Positions 27,861 to 39,284 of a DNA stretch of 64,000 nt are shown piece by piece (positions within the stretch are counted from its first letter, which is position 1; every line of letters begins with the position of its first letter). The position numbers were made by a program, and so were the translations under genes. The notes under the pieces are model-generated. The model was not told the origin of the DNA, searched no databases, and worked only from the letters and a program-made list of their open reading frames with translations. The stretch comes from Hermodice carunculata (Eukaryota; Annelida; Polychaeta; Eunicida; Amphinomidae): assembly GCA_964020975.1 (NCBI GenBank), contig OZ026620.1, positions 73,575,600 to 73,639,599 of the forward strand, given 5' to 3'.

Positions 27861-28147
27861 CATAATGACATAATTTGACACATTCTGTATGTTTCTTAAA
27901 CCTTACTTCAATTATGATCATACTGTTAAACTCAAACCACTTATATTTCAACATAGCTGTGTCACCTTGCCGATACCATGTCTTTTATATGGATGCTACA
28001 TTGAGATATCGTTGTGTTCAGATGAAATGGTCGTCCACAGAAATTGAAACCAAGAGGGGGCGTGAAGTATATTCCGCGTTTGAAGTACTGTTGTTTTGGG
28101 CTGAGAATATCATTGAATCACTTCATTACAACTTTGACTAACTGTAA

Positions 28148-28148
<1 letters not shown>

Positions 28149-28221
<73 letters not shown>
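28149..28221 (+). repeat. (TA)n microsatellite
   Basis: About 73 bp, uninterrupted. Confidence 0.95.
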
Positions 28222-28223
<2 letters not shown>

Positions 28224-29588
28224 AAATAGAACTAAATCTGACTAAATAGTATGGCTTTATGCAAACGTTTTACTCCATAAATACAGTTGTTTAATGATAG
28301 CATAAGCAATGAAATATACCTGTAAGCTGAATTTACACAAATTGTTCAGTGAGGTATATTTAAGCAGCCACGGACCAAAAACACGGCTTTTATCGTGACT
28401 CTGAGATAAGGCTGGCACGCCTATGTTGCTTTGTTGGTTAGTGTGTGCAAAACATTTGCACAAAAATAACGAACCGGTAGAACGTTGCTCACTTACGTTA
28501 AACTCACTCCAGACCATTGTAACGTAGACATAAAGAGACACGTATATAATGCGGGTAAACTTGTTTTCAAACAAGTCATATATACATATGCTCATTTGCA
28601 TGCCAAATGCAACAAATTTCTTTATTTGGTCAGTATACGTATCAACATATCTCTTTACTTTTACACTGGGAAATTATGCTATGGGTCAAAGAAAAAGCTT
28701 TTATTTCTATTGTGAAACGGCTACTACACAAAAGTAAATTTGTATTTACCTATGAGACATATAAGGACAGTTGGGTTTAGAGGCATATTTCTATAAATGT
28801 GCTATTGTTATGATCTGACAAGAAAGTCTTGCAGATTTCTGCAAATTACACTTAAGCGCCACGACTGCTGGGCGACATATGACTAGTGCAAGAAAGTACC
28901 GGCTAATCTACTTGGACAAAACCACTTTGCTACAGAGCTGAGGATGGCGTGACTATAATGAAAACTTCTTTGTTTTTTTGAATTTTACTATGTTGTAGAC
29001 CTCTGTGGTACCACTTATTCTACCCATCAGTGTTAAGTTGCCCAAAAACCGATTGCGTATTGAGACAAGCTTTTCACCCATCAGATAATATTTTGCTTCA
29101 ATAGACACAAATTGCGCATAACAGTTTCATTATGCTTACGGGGTCTGCAATATGGAGACAGAAATCCAAATTCGCCCATCATCCATGTACAAATGTCCTT
29201 TTTGTTAAACAGTTAGTTGAATAGTATACATTTCAATATAATAACATTTAATCTTCCCAATATCCATTGTTTTTTTCTTACATCGTTGTGTATCTTGAGG
29301 TTTCAGTTTAACATAAAAAGTACAAACTGTAGATTACTATTCGCGAAACCAATATTTTCCGGTACAAGTTTAAAGTTCTGACATTTTTGTTGCATCGATT
29401 TTGTACCATTAGAAGAAGTACACATGTTAATTACTCCTGTCACTTACTCTAATCAGATAAATGGGCAACGACCAACAAACATGAGTCGAATATTTAAGAA
29501 TAGTTTGTTTTCACTGGAATATACCAGTTGTGTATCCAAATCATTCACGTATATGGGCGAACATGTAAATAGCATTTTCAAATTCCAG

Positions 29589-29752
29589 ATTTTCAAAACT
29601 GGGACGGTTTGAAATATGATTCGCTTGTGCAAGCAACAAAGCAAACTACCAAAAATACGATTATTCGGCCGTCATAGTAAATGCTACGGTGCATGTGTAT
29701 GGGACGACTAAAAATGTCTTACGTTTGGAAAAAAAATGAAACCTTTGTCAAG
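29589..29752 (+). pseudogene. Relic duplicate of gene 1 exon D (copy 1)
   Basis: The exon D sequence with its 3' splice site (aaattccag) and about 90 bases of upstream intron recurs here: TTTTCACTGGAA...GTGTATCCAAATCATTCAC...GGGCGAA. Stops and small indels break the frame. Because intron flanks are copied, this is a genomic duplication and not a retrocopy. Confidence 0.87.
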
Positions 29753-29876
29753 GTCATCTTTGTTGATTTATAAAATATTTGAAGAAACGTTCACACACTG
29801 CAATATGTCATTCCTGTATTTGAATCACCGTCATATATGAGTGAACATGTAAATAGCTTTTTTTTTGCAATTCCAG

Positions 29877-30019
29877 ACTTTCTAGTCAGAGACAGTTCGC
29901 AATATGGATCGCTCGCGAAAGCAATAAAGCAAAGTACGAAAAACTATGGTAACCTCGACGCCATTGCCATAGAATTGGCGCACAGTGTTGAAGGGTGTTC
30001 TGAGTTGCCTTTCAAGTAA
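29877..30019 (+). pseudogene. Relic duplicate of gene 1 exon D (copy 2)
   Basis: An intact acceptor (gcaattccag) is followed by an open reading similar to exon D: SSQYGSLAKAIKQSTKNYG then NLDAIA. Homology to exon D stops at about 29980. The frame then continues into unrelated sequence similar to the dispersed block at 27.2 kb and ends at TAA 30017-30019. The first half is well preserved, so it could be spliced as a cryptic terminal exon, but no partner exons are near. Confidence 0.8.
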
Positions 30020-30074
30020 ATGTGCTTGCATTCAATGACCGCTTGGAAACACAATACATAAGACAACCAATACT

Positions 30075-30245
30075 TGTATGTTATATGAAGAATTATACTG
30101 TTTAGCTCATCAGACGCATTACAGCTTTCAAAAGTTCAGTCACCAGGTTTACTCCTTTTATACACAAACTGAGTGGTGCTCAGGCCTCGATCCTGTGACT
30201 GATAATCTTATTTGCCACCAGGTGACAGCTTCGGATGTTCATACA
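30075..30245 (+). repeat. Third copy of the 27.28/40.83 kb repeat
   Basis: Shares GAAGAATTATAC..., then ACAAACTGAG(C/T)GG(C/T)GCTCAG and the following CTGAT..TATG/CTT stretch with 27280-27480 and 40832-41040. It is followed directly by a (TA)n tract. Confidence 0.65.
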
Positions 30246-30248
30246 AAG

Positions 30249-30325
<77 letters not shown>

Positions 30326-30388
30326 GCAGCTATACATACATACATACATACATACATACATACATACATACATACATACATACATACA
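30249..30388 (+). repeat. (TA)n followed by (CATA)n
   Basis: About 73 bp of TA, a short spacer, then about 14 CATA units. Confidence 0.95.
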
Positions 30389-31109
30389 TAACTTTGGGTC
30401 TATGTTTCATAAGATCTTTTATTGGATTCATGTTGACAGAACAACAAAGAAATGTTTACCTTTTTTAAATTTTCCATAGAGGTTGTGATGTATAGTTTTT
30501 ATCCTCAGCACTAAAGGATGGTGATTATGCAATTTATTAACGCATATGAGATTCATATGTATGCAATAAGATATTATGAAAAATGACGATACTACTACAT
30601 TAATCCATGCAGAAATTTGCTGGATTTCCTTTCTTTAATGAGCATGTATATGTCGTGTGTGACCAACAGTGTAAGAAGGACTGTCATGCATCTCTCAATA
30701 TTAAGCAGAGAGCCTTTTTGTGGTAAGAACCATGGCTGCAGAATGATTACTTAATTACATTATGGCAAAGCTTTACAAGCAGCCACTTGCCTATACATAT
30801 GTAAATTCAGTTACACAGAGGGCGCTGGTAAGAATAATTCGATCTCACACAGGATCGTGGTATAGAAAGGGGAGGGGGAGGGGTCTGTAAGAATATTTAT
30901 GGTCTGCTGCACTTGGAGAGGCCTATGGTGCTAGTCGCAAAGCAAACAATTACCATGTGGTGTATCGGAAAGTAATCAAATGCTTGATATACCTGACTAT
31001 TTAGGTGTGAGCCATTCTGTCATAATAACAGCGGAACCAATGTAAAACTAACAAGTACTGTCACAATAGCGATAGCGCTTCATCCCAAAAATACCAGCCA
31101 TAAAGTTTT

Positions 31110-31340
31110 CCTCACACGCTCATGAAAACAATGACAATGAAGTTTATTTATTATATTTACATTTTTTCCTATTTTTTCGATATTTGATAATAATTACGAG
31201 TGATGCACGATCGCCAAAGAACGTTTTTCCCATATAAATTGCCTTGGTTTAAGGGGGGTGTGATCAATAGAAAGTTAAGCGCTAACCACGCCCCCGTTAC
31301 CTGGCAACCAGTCTATCCCAAAAGCAACAAACAGGAAAGA
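31110..31340 (+). repeat. Dispersed repeat, partner of 8200-8490
   Basis: Shares CATGAAAACA...CAATGAAGTTTATTT, an AT-rich middle and a CCAC(A/G)CC...CTGGCAAACCAGT-like end with 8250-8490 on the same strand. The family is not recognised. Confidence 0.5.
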
Positions 31341-31534
31341 AAAATAGTCCCTTTGTAAATGTTCATTTATTTGAACAGATAGCTTTACAAAATACAAGAT
31401 TCGTTCACATTAGGGAAAAAGTATACAAGTAAGTTATTTTTTGGGATAAAATACAAGATTAACACCACTGCACTTGCACCTCGCACCGCGGATGCATCTC
31501 AGACTGATGCGAGCAGTGAACAGGATTTAACAGT

Positions 31535-31870
31535 TTAACGAGGCGCGATCATGTTGAAGGTACAATTTTGAAAGGTGGAGTTGGAAATCATTCCTGCGTT
31601 AAAATTCTGGTTGGTTTGCTGGGTTTGTGATATTTCTATCGAAGAAGAGGATGCGGTGGATGTGCAGGTAGGCCTACGTGGGACAACAGTTGATTCTTGG
31701 TCACGGGGATTGAGAACAAGAGCAGCATTCGTAACTTTGTGTGTATCCGCGAGAGGGCGCACAGGATTTATGAATGAAAAGAAAAGTAGTGCCCAATGTA
31801 CTGGCGTATAAAATTGTGAAGGGGCTGCATAGCTGGCGCGTGCAGACTCGCATGTAGACGATGTCTTCAT
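31535..31870 (-). CDS. Possible terminal exon, unknown protein (low confidence)
   Basis: Minus-strand open frame of 111 codons, Ser/Thr/Gln-rich, ending SNSTFQNCTFNMIAPR before its stop. Its minus-strand 3' side has AATAAA near 31360-31371. The composition and the (G/S)xxFxNCTFN ending recall C-terminal tails of some tyrosine-recombinase-like (Crypton-type) or immune-receptor proteins, but this is only a resemblance. No upstream exon was found. Confidence 0.3.
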   Translation of the reverse strand: MKTSSTCESARASYAAPSQFYTPVHWALLFFSFINPVRPLADTHKVTNAALVLNPRDQESTVVPRRPTCTSTASSSSIEISQTQQTNQNFNAGMISNSTFQNCTFNMIAPR

Positions 31871-33754
31871 GAGATAGTGAGGAAAACAACAGTTCCTATT
31901 CTTTCAATGTTAAACAATAAAGGTAATGTAAATATAACCAAATGCATACTCAAATCCTGATAAATAACTAGCCTATGAATAAACAAATTTATGAATTTTG
32001 TCAATTTGTCCCTGGTATTCCGCACATGTAGTCAATTGTTTATCCCTGGTCCTATAGCCAGCAAAGTATTTGGCTGCCTTTGACAACCATGCTTAATTGC
32101 TAATTTTCCTCTGCGTCTCAGGTATGTTACACTGTTCATACGGCCTTCATCATACATATGCTTGTTTCGAATTTCCCTTGAGTGCTTTACACTAGGTCTT
32201 TAGCTTTATCCAACCAATCTATGTATCTTTAATTGAGTTCCCAATACCTTTTACTGTACCTTCGTGTATGATTGCAGCAAAACGGCCAAGGTCATTTCCC
32301 TTCAAGATACATATGGGCATATCTCCATATAGATGTTCGTATTTTTAAGCATCATAGAGGTAATCAACACATTTTGGCCTCTTAGTCGATTGGGCCTGTT
32401 CTTATCTGTAAGATTGTGCAATTCTTGTCTATCTCAAATCATTATGGAAGAAATACCTGTTTAAAGGCAATTATTTTTGGAGTGACTTTTGCACTGTTTT
32501 TGACCCGTTTACAATAAATATTTATGAAACATAATTAAAATTATTTCCAAAGAAACAGTCCAAAATGCTATCCTTTGCTTCTTTTACCTGTGATGTAACC
32601 TCGTACAGTGATGAGCTTCAAAGTTTGGCACCCAAAACTGCAGAACATACTGGTTGGTTATGGGATGGAATAATGCTGTTTTTAACTGTATTTTTTGTCC
32701 TTTCCTCCAGTTAAATTATCACTCAGTTTTAGAGTTGATTTTTAAATATTTCTGTTGGTTACCAGACACGTGCTGTGCAGGTCCGGTTTTTTGTTTTTTT
32801 TTAAATTATTATTAATTGGTCCATTGCACTTCACGGGCATCACTTAGCAGTTTACTGTCCCCGTCAGTGCTATGAGAGGTCCAATGATGCTTATGATCTC
32901 TACAACTAGTTCCTAAGCTATGCACCAATCACAACATCCGAGTTTCCTATTGGTTCAACAATACGGCCGTTTACATGGGACTGACCCGTATAGTTCGGAT
33001 AGGTAACATTTTGTTGTACCCACACACCGTAGTGTCTCTGCCATAGACGCAGCTAGCTGACAGTGGCCATGCCACCTACCATCTTGACCGCAGGGTCATG
33101 TTCTATTTGTGTTCCTACTGCTTGTGTACCTGGCTTGTAGACCCCCGCCCCCCCCCCCCCCCGCCCCAGCATTGCTGAAAACATCTGCCGCCTCTAATAT
33201 ACCTAGAACTTTAGTGGCCTTACTGGAATCTGTCCCCCAAATTCTATTTTTTTTTTTTTTTTTTTTTTGTTCAAAATATTGAATACTGGTTTATCTCAAT
33301 GGCACCATGGCCCGGTTCCACACTTACATCCACAGCAGATGTTATGACAGACTGCATTATGGCCACTGAAGGGCAAGGTAAGTCAATGCAAGACAGTGGA
33401 CCTTTTTTTTCAATTGCATATATTGTGTGCATAGTCAAGCAAGCCACAGCTGACTTGTTATCAGTGGTACGCGCCTACCACATTTGCAGGGCTTCAAAAC
33501 TTCTTCTTACAGAATTCATGGTGAAGAACAGGACTTACATTTACCACATTGGAGAACATCTGTCACACGCAGCCCATTTTTTGTCTCCAGGTCTGCAGGA
33601 AACTGCCTCATTTTTTGTACTGTACACTCAAGCACACTATAGGAATGTTCCTTTACAAACTGATTAAAGGCATCTTCCAGCGATATCTTGCGTAATAAGC
33701 GATTGCTAATAGGTCTTTTGTTTTCAGGACTTTTGCACAATGTGTCTGTTTCTA

Positions 33755-33950
33755 GACCTGCGGCATAGAGGGCCCTTCGGGGGTCATACCCCAACCCGTG
33801 GTATAACAAGTTACAACCTATATTTTCTTATAGGTATATATGTCTTCTTCTTGAAAAAATAGGTTGTGGAATCTGAAAAGCGTTTTATCATATATATTTC
33901 TACCCGTTTCCATGACAACCTATGCCATTTCTGAGACAACTAAAATTTGT
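33755..33950 (+). repeat. Left terminal inverted repeat
   Basis: Pairs with 39285-39474 in inverted orientation. It contains an internal hairpin: ACAACCTAT at about 33815 and its complement ATAGGTTGT at about 33860. Confidence 0.75.
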
Positions 33951-35017
33951 CCTTAAAAATAATAACTTTAATGATGCTGCTTGTGGAAAGGCCAAATAAA
34001 CACCAAAATGTGTTCAATTGCTCTAATATGGTCACAAAATACAGAGTTTGTTCAAAGTGCCTAATTATCATATGTTAATTTATGCAAATATATGAAATTT
34101 ACATCGAAATTTAATATTGTGCAACGGATAACATACTATATTTACTATGATATAGTTTTGTTTATTTAAAAAAGGCAAAATGATTAGGAACAGTACTCAT
34201 ACAAGTTTTATTTATCATGTTTATATGAGTATACCATATGCATATTAATTAATATGCTAATATGGCTTTCATATGTCATCTTCCCTTAGGGAACCGTCAT
34301 AACAATTGCCAATACAACTGATAAAATAAGATAGTACTTTGTACCATGTGTTCACACCTACACGTAATTCACAGTGAACCATCCCATGGAGTCCTGCAAC
34401 ATAACTAATGTATCTCTGGCATCAAACTATAATTCAAGATGCCTTTTAGTAAAGGAAAACAGTATAAATACATGTACACACTAAATACAGAAAGCCGATC
34501 AATGATGGTTACAGTTTGGAGATTCTACGCCAAGATTCAATCATCATCTTCCTCATCATCACTGTCTGTTTCAGTGTCAAAAGTGTCATTTGCACACTCA
34601 TGTCCAAAGCATGCACATAATTCTGTACATTTAAGTCCTGTCTGGAGGCAATGGCACTTTCTTGCGACAGTACACTCAATATCGGTGCAATACATATGAG
34701 TCAGGTTGCGGACGTCCAGTGGGGCCAGCACATTGGTATACATCAAAGGCTTGAGATAGCCATAATTAGACATTTCCAAGCCGTTACCATTGGGATCCCA
34801 CACTTTAGGGTTAGGAATGTGACTGTTGTATTGGTGTCTTTTTGTCCAAAACCACTTCCAAGTAGTCATTACCCTATTCCGCAGTCTGAACTCTGTACTC
34901 TCCATAAGCTAACCTGTTCCTGTCTAACCTATATACATATAGACGTACTATTGTCCAAATTGCACACGTTCCTCTGTAAAATTTTGACATAGGTTGTATT
35001 AGCCAAAATAAATTAAA

Positions 35018-35091
35018 GGGTCTTCAGCGGGTAACTACTCAACATGTTTCGGAGCCTTTTACCCGTACATGTCTCTCTGAGTAGCGGCTCC
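35018..35091 (-). ncRNA. Conserved structured block in the retroelement tail (candidate ribozyme-like RNA)
   Basis: It holds four inverted pairs that interlock: CGGGTAA/TTACCCG, CTACTCA/TGAGTAG, ACATGT/ACATGT and GGAGCC/GGCTCC. On the minus strand it also has CTGAAGA directly after TTACCCG, GAAA before ACATGT, and GTA directly before CGGGTAA. These are the conserved pieces of a hammerhead ribozyme, but their linear order is not a standard hammerhead permutation. Penelope-like elements are known to carry hammerhead motifs. The block is nearly identical to 59242-59314. Confidence 0.35.
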
Positions 35092-35693
35092 TTGTCTAAG
35101 CTAAATATTCAGCAAAGACAACCCACATAATAATGAATAAATATGAACGTGGCAAATGATGAATTAGCTATCATGAAAGAAGAAAACCTGGCAAACAAAC
35201 TATAATTACCAAATTTGTGTAGTACAGGCTCAGTTAAGAACAATTTGACTTACCCCTGAACCAATATGTACCCTTTCTAGCTGGACAGTTTCTTCTAGTT
35301 AAACCATCCGCCAGTGTTTAACTGAAGTGGAAACAAGCTGGGGCATTATATGCAGTCCCAGTGATTGTAAAATAAACAGTTGCAGCTAGACCACCTGTAT
35401 AAACCAAGGGAAATCCTAACAATGACTGCAACAATGTACATCCTGCACCAGAAATGTGAGACAAGCTCCATGATGACACTTACTCCTCAAACAATTAAGC
35501 TCTATTTCATTGCCAACCCTGGGTCAATGTATCAACGTGATGTGTCAGGTTTGTGATATTTGAAAAAATACTGTCACTTTTGAGTATTTTTTTAATATTG
35601 AGTAAATGTGCATTTAGGCATGTCGAAAAAGAATGAAAGTCATTAGCATTTATGCCAAAAACATGTTATCATAATAATTTTTCTTAACAGGAT

Positions 35694-35750
35694 TTTAAGT
35701 ACAATTAAGCAAACATGTAACTGTCGCAGGCCGCTGCTTGCTACCGGTAG
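35694..35750 (-). repeat. Direct repeat unit 1 in the retroelement tail
   Basis: TAAGTACAATTAAGCAAAC, then GTAACTGTCGCAGGCCGCT and GCTACCGGTAG. Matched by 35797-35854 at roughly 85% identity, about 100 bp period. Confidence 0.8.
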
Positions 35751-35796
35751 TCATTTGTATTTCAGTCAAAAAAATGCAATGAAAATACTAACCAGA

Positions 35797-35854
35797 TATT
35801 AAGTACAATTGGGCAAGCTTGTAACTGTCGTAGGCCGCTACTCGCTACCGATAG
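35797..35854 (-). repeat. Direct repeat unit 2 in the retroelement tail
   Basis: Second copy of the 35694-35750 unit. Confidence 0.8.
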
Positions 35855-38800
35855 CCCCTGGGGGTTTAGCATAAGAGAAAACAAGCTAGCCTAAAATGTC
35901 TGAAAGGTGTACATTAAAACAGAATGATGCCAAAAGATAAAATTAAGTCGAAAAAAAGGCAAGTCTAAAATCTCTAAAATTATTGAAGCTAAACTTTCTA
36001 ACCATCTCAGGATATTTACAGCAAAATCTGTAGAAATATTTGATCAAAAGCACATCTTTGAATCCTCCTGACTCAAGTTTATTGTAAATAAAAATTTGGT
36101 TCTAGATACAAAGTCCTGAAATTTAGAACAAATACGACCAAATCTCAAAGTCTGTGAAAAAAACGTATTATATCCAATAGTATCCCAAATAATACTGTCT
36201 GGGAAAGGATAATTAACTACTTCAAAGTTAAACTCGTCTATTTTGTGATAGACTTTAATACAAACCTGTCATTAGTGACCTGAATATCCAAGTCCAAAAA
36301 CACATCTCTGAAACTATCTTTTAGGTAAATTTCTTTAGCAATTTTACTGAAATTTTGTAAATTTACACAAGCAATGTCATCAATGTATCTTGCGTTGTTT
36401 GATAATTTTGTAACCATTTGAAAGTCCTTTTTCATCAGTTTATGTATATACTTAAATTCAAGCCAGGTTGAATACAAATCTGCCAGTAAAGGGGAGCAGT
36501 TGCTACCCATTGCAATGCCTTTTATTTGTTGAAAAACTTATGGTCCGCATATAACAAAAGTATTATCCAAAAGAAATTGTATAGCATCTATCAAAGTTTC
36601 AACAGTGTACGATTAAGTGTTACTTTTTGAATATTTGTTGTGTTATGCTTTCTTCGTATATGATTTAATATTAATGTATGGTTTACCATTATGCTTAAAG
36701 ATTTTGCTTATTAATTCTGAAAGTGAACCTTTGACTTCATCTATGGGTAGATTTGTGTGCAGTGCAGAAAAATCAAAACATTTGATATTTTTTGCTTTTA
36801 CATCTTTGATTTTAGATACAAACTCGGAAGAATTGCTAATACTCCAAAAACAATGTAATTCACTGTTTCTAGAAATTGCATTACAGTATTTACAAAAATG
36901 ATTCCTAATTGCAGTCACACACAATGTTCCTTCTTTTGATAATTGTTTTCTTGTACATTTTGCAGCACCGGCTATGAATCTAGATTTAAAAGGGGTTTTA
37001 TGTGATTTGGGTATCCAGAACAAAAGTGGAATAGAGGAGGCCTCTTCAGAAATTTTGATATTAAAATTCCTTTTCATCTGATCTTTATGTGTATCTATCA
37101 AACTATCAATGGATTGTTTGTGTAATTTATATACATCATTTCCTCTTATGTCTGAAATATTGTTTATACCAAGTTCTTTTTTCAAAACATCCAGAAAATA
37201 TTTTTTGCAGATGATCCCAGGATTGTTCCCTGCCTTATCTATGTTAGTGACTACAAAACTTTCTTGTAGTTCTTTGACCGCTTTTGAAACTTCGGGTTGT
37301 TTTAGATTAACCGTATTGAAATTCTTAATGTGGGATTAGTAACAATAAATTCTTTTTCTAGAGAATTTTTTCAAGTTTGATAACCATCCTTTAAATTTTT
37401 GAAATTCTATCTTTTCTTTCTTTTCCCATTTCATATAGTAGGAATCAAATGCATCACATGTATAATGAAAAATACTGTCAATGTTCAACTTGGGACATAT
37501 CCGAAATTTTGTACCTTTTTTCATAATTTCCTTTAAACTTGAATTTTGTATGAAATCCAAATTACCTGTAAATACATGTGTGTGGCATGCATCAACAAAA
37601 TCAGAATATTTACTGTTAGACATACAGTCACAATTTTGATTCGCTGCGATATTTTCAAGAGTAATTAAAGCCAGAAATTGCTTGTAATTCATGATACTTT
37701 GTCCAATATTGTTGCCCTATTTATAGGAAATGATGGGGGGGGGGGTTCTTTTATTTTGCACTCCTTGGGAATCATGTTACGAACAAATTTCAATTTGAAA
37801 AGGGACTGAATGTTTAGTGAATCAATAATTTTGTGTTTAAAAGGAATGCTGCAAAATATTTGATCTAATTTTTTTCTTATTAGAATCTGGTTTCCGAATA
37901 ATTGTTGTGTAAGCGTACACAATTTCACAAAAAAATGCGGAAATGTGTGTTCTGAATCAGTAAGACACAAATATTCATTAATTTTTGTTATGTCTCGAAA
38001 TGATAGTGCTTTAAGAGCTGTATGTAATTGATCAATGCCATTGTGGCACCAGATGGCACATTGGTATTGTGCCCTTTTCACATGTTCCTTAAATGCATGC
38101 TCAGTAGGCGGTAGTTGAGCAGCTGATCGGTCTGTGGTGGAGGCGAGCGTATATCTTAGCTTGTCCAAAGTAGTTTTGTGATCAGTCCCTTTTCCTGTAT
38201 TGAGAGATTTGCTACATAAAACACAGGTACTGGGATTAGCTTGGCTGGGGGTGGCTTATTGGAAGGCGGTTCCAGGTTCATGATTTTAGGTTCACGGTAC
38301 AAAATTATCTAACCTGCAAATACATTAAAACGTGGGTGTTCTTACCAGGTCAAACCTTCATTATAGAATATAATCCAGTTCACCATGTGTACATTATCAA
38401 TCATGCAACACATTTTGACAATATGCACAGTCATTCTCAATAACACTGATAATGAGACAATCACATAGCAAAGTTAGAATCCGACATGGACTCTGGAAGT
38501 CAAAGAAATGTGCCCAGATTTGTGCTTTCTGGTGCCTCTATAACACAACACATAAATTATAAAATCCTAATTTGAAGATGACCTCATTTGCATGAATTTA
38601 ATGATAGGGTTTCTAAAATGTCTTCACTTCATAATTTTTTTTCGGTAATATATATGCTAAATTTGCTCAAATTCCAACAATGCGTTCTAGAGAAAGCACT
38701 TTTGCACAAGGTAGCCAGACCAGACAACCCATAAACATAATGCCCCCCCCCCCCCCCCGTGGCGGAACCATAAAATTGCAGTAAAGCTGTGAACGAAAAA

Positions 38801-39284
38801 TGTTGATAAGACGATTGGGATTCTATGTTCTATATGCTTTGCAGCACTTTCCAAGGAAATGTAACTTTTTGCATTGGTACAGCACATAATGTGTGATATA
38901 CATCCCTGGAATTGCTTCAAAAACCCCTACATTTGAAGCCTAATTTGCATACATGTAATGGTTTCCACTTCATATACTCCAGTAAATTTGGTATCAGTAT
39001 ATCCCTGGAAACATATTGCCTTCATCATTTAACATTTACCCCCATTTTTGGTAATTTGGCAACTGCAGCATACAAAATCAACAAATAGAGGTATTTATAT
39101 TGCCAAATAGATGACAAAATTTTGCATGTCATTACAATAATAATTATGTTAATCAAATAATTTTTTTAAAAGCTTCACGCCTGTTGAAAGAGTAAGGTTA
39201 GTGCTACCTTCTGATGAAATTTGGAGTGCTTATCTTCAAAAATAAGGCAGTTATTAAAAAATTAGTGAAAAGTAGTCATTTTCC

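Larger units (their letters stand above)
22700..29090. repeat. Duplication block A (sister of 32150-41950)
   Basis: Ordered, same-orientation matches with block B: 22.70 with 32.15 kb, 25.44-25.74 with 32.83-33.13, 26.04-26.32 with 33.47-33.75, 26.33-26.50 with 39.48-39.68, 26.62-26.78 with 39.79-39.93, 26.95-27.11 with 40.10-40.26, 27.28-27.48 with 40.83-41.04, 28.58-28.72 with 41.46-41.64 and 28.80-29.09 with 41.69-41.95. Divergence by eye is roughly 20-30%, so the duplication is old. Confidence 0.75.
34823..38040 (-). mobile_element. Broken Penelope-like (non-LTR) retroelement inserted in the CXC gene
   Basis: About 3.2 kb on the minus strand. Reverse transcriptase landmarks run in order from high to low coordinates: the N-terminal HVFTGNLDFI region, FWIPKSHKTPFKSRFIAGAA, the FDFSALHTNLP block, MGSNCSPLLADLY, RYIDDI (catalytic Asp pair) and FNFEVVNYPFPD. 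These fit the orphan/Penelope-like RT class with MGTNCAPLLADLF and RYIDD motifs. The copy is broken, with several interruptions. The downstream non-coding tail (34823-36000) holds a direct repeat and a structured block, and its 3' edge is supported by a second copy at 59041-59610. No GIY-YIG endonuclease domain was recognised. Confidence 0.75.
34537..38230 (-). pseudogene. Tesmin/TSO1-like CXC-domain protein gene, split by a retroelement
   Basis: On the minus strand, an upstream part (about 38230-38041) reads TLDKLRYTLAST, AAQLPPTEHAFKEHVKRAQY and QCAIWCH. A downstream part (about 34823-34537) reads NPKVWDPNGNG, LAPLDVRNLTHMYC, then the cysteine array CHCLQTGLKCTELCACFGHEC and an acidic tail ending in DDEEDDD. 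In the family, LPPT...KRAxxQxxIW is directly followed by the WDPxxxG and Cys-rich CXC parts, so the 3.2 kb between them is an insertion. CXC domains bind zinc and often DNA. From memory this architecture is multicopy in marine invertebrates. Here it sits inside a TIR element, so it may be cargo of that element and not a host gene. The upstream start was not found. Confidence 0.7.

Noticed and set aside
30249-30388. CRISPR-like array
   Set aside because: Simple TA and CATA microsatellite without spacers; the genome is eukaryotic.
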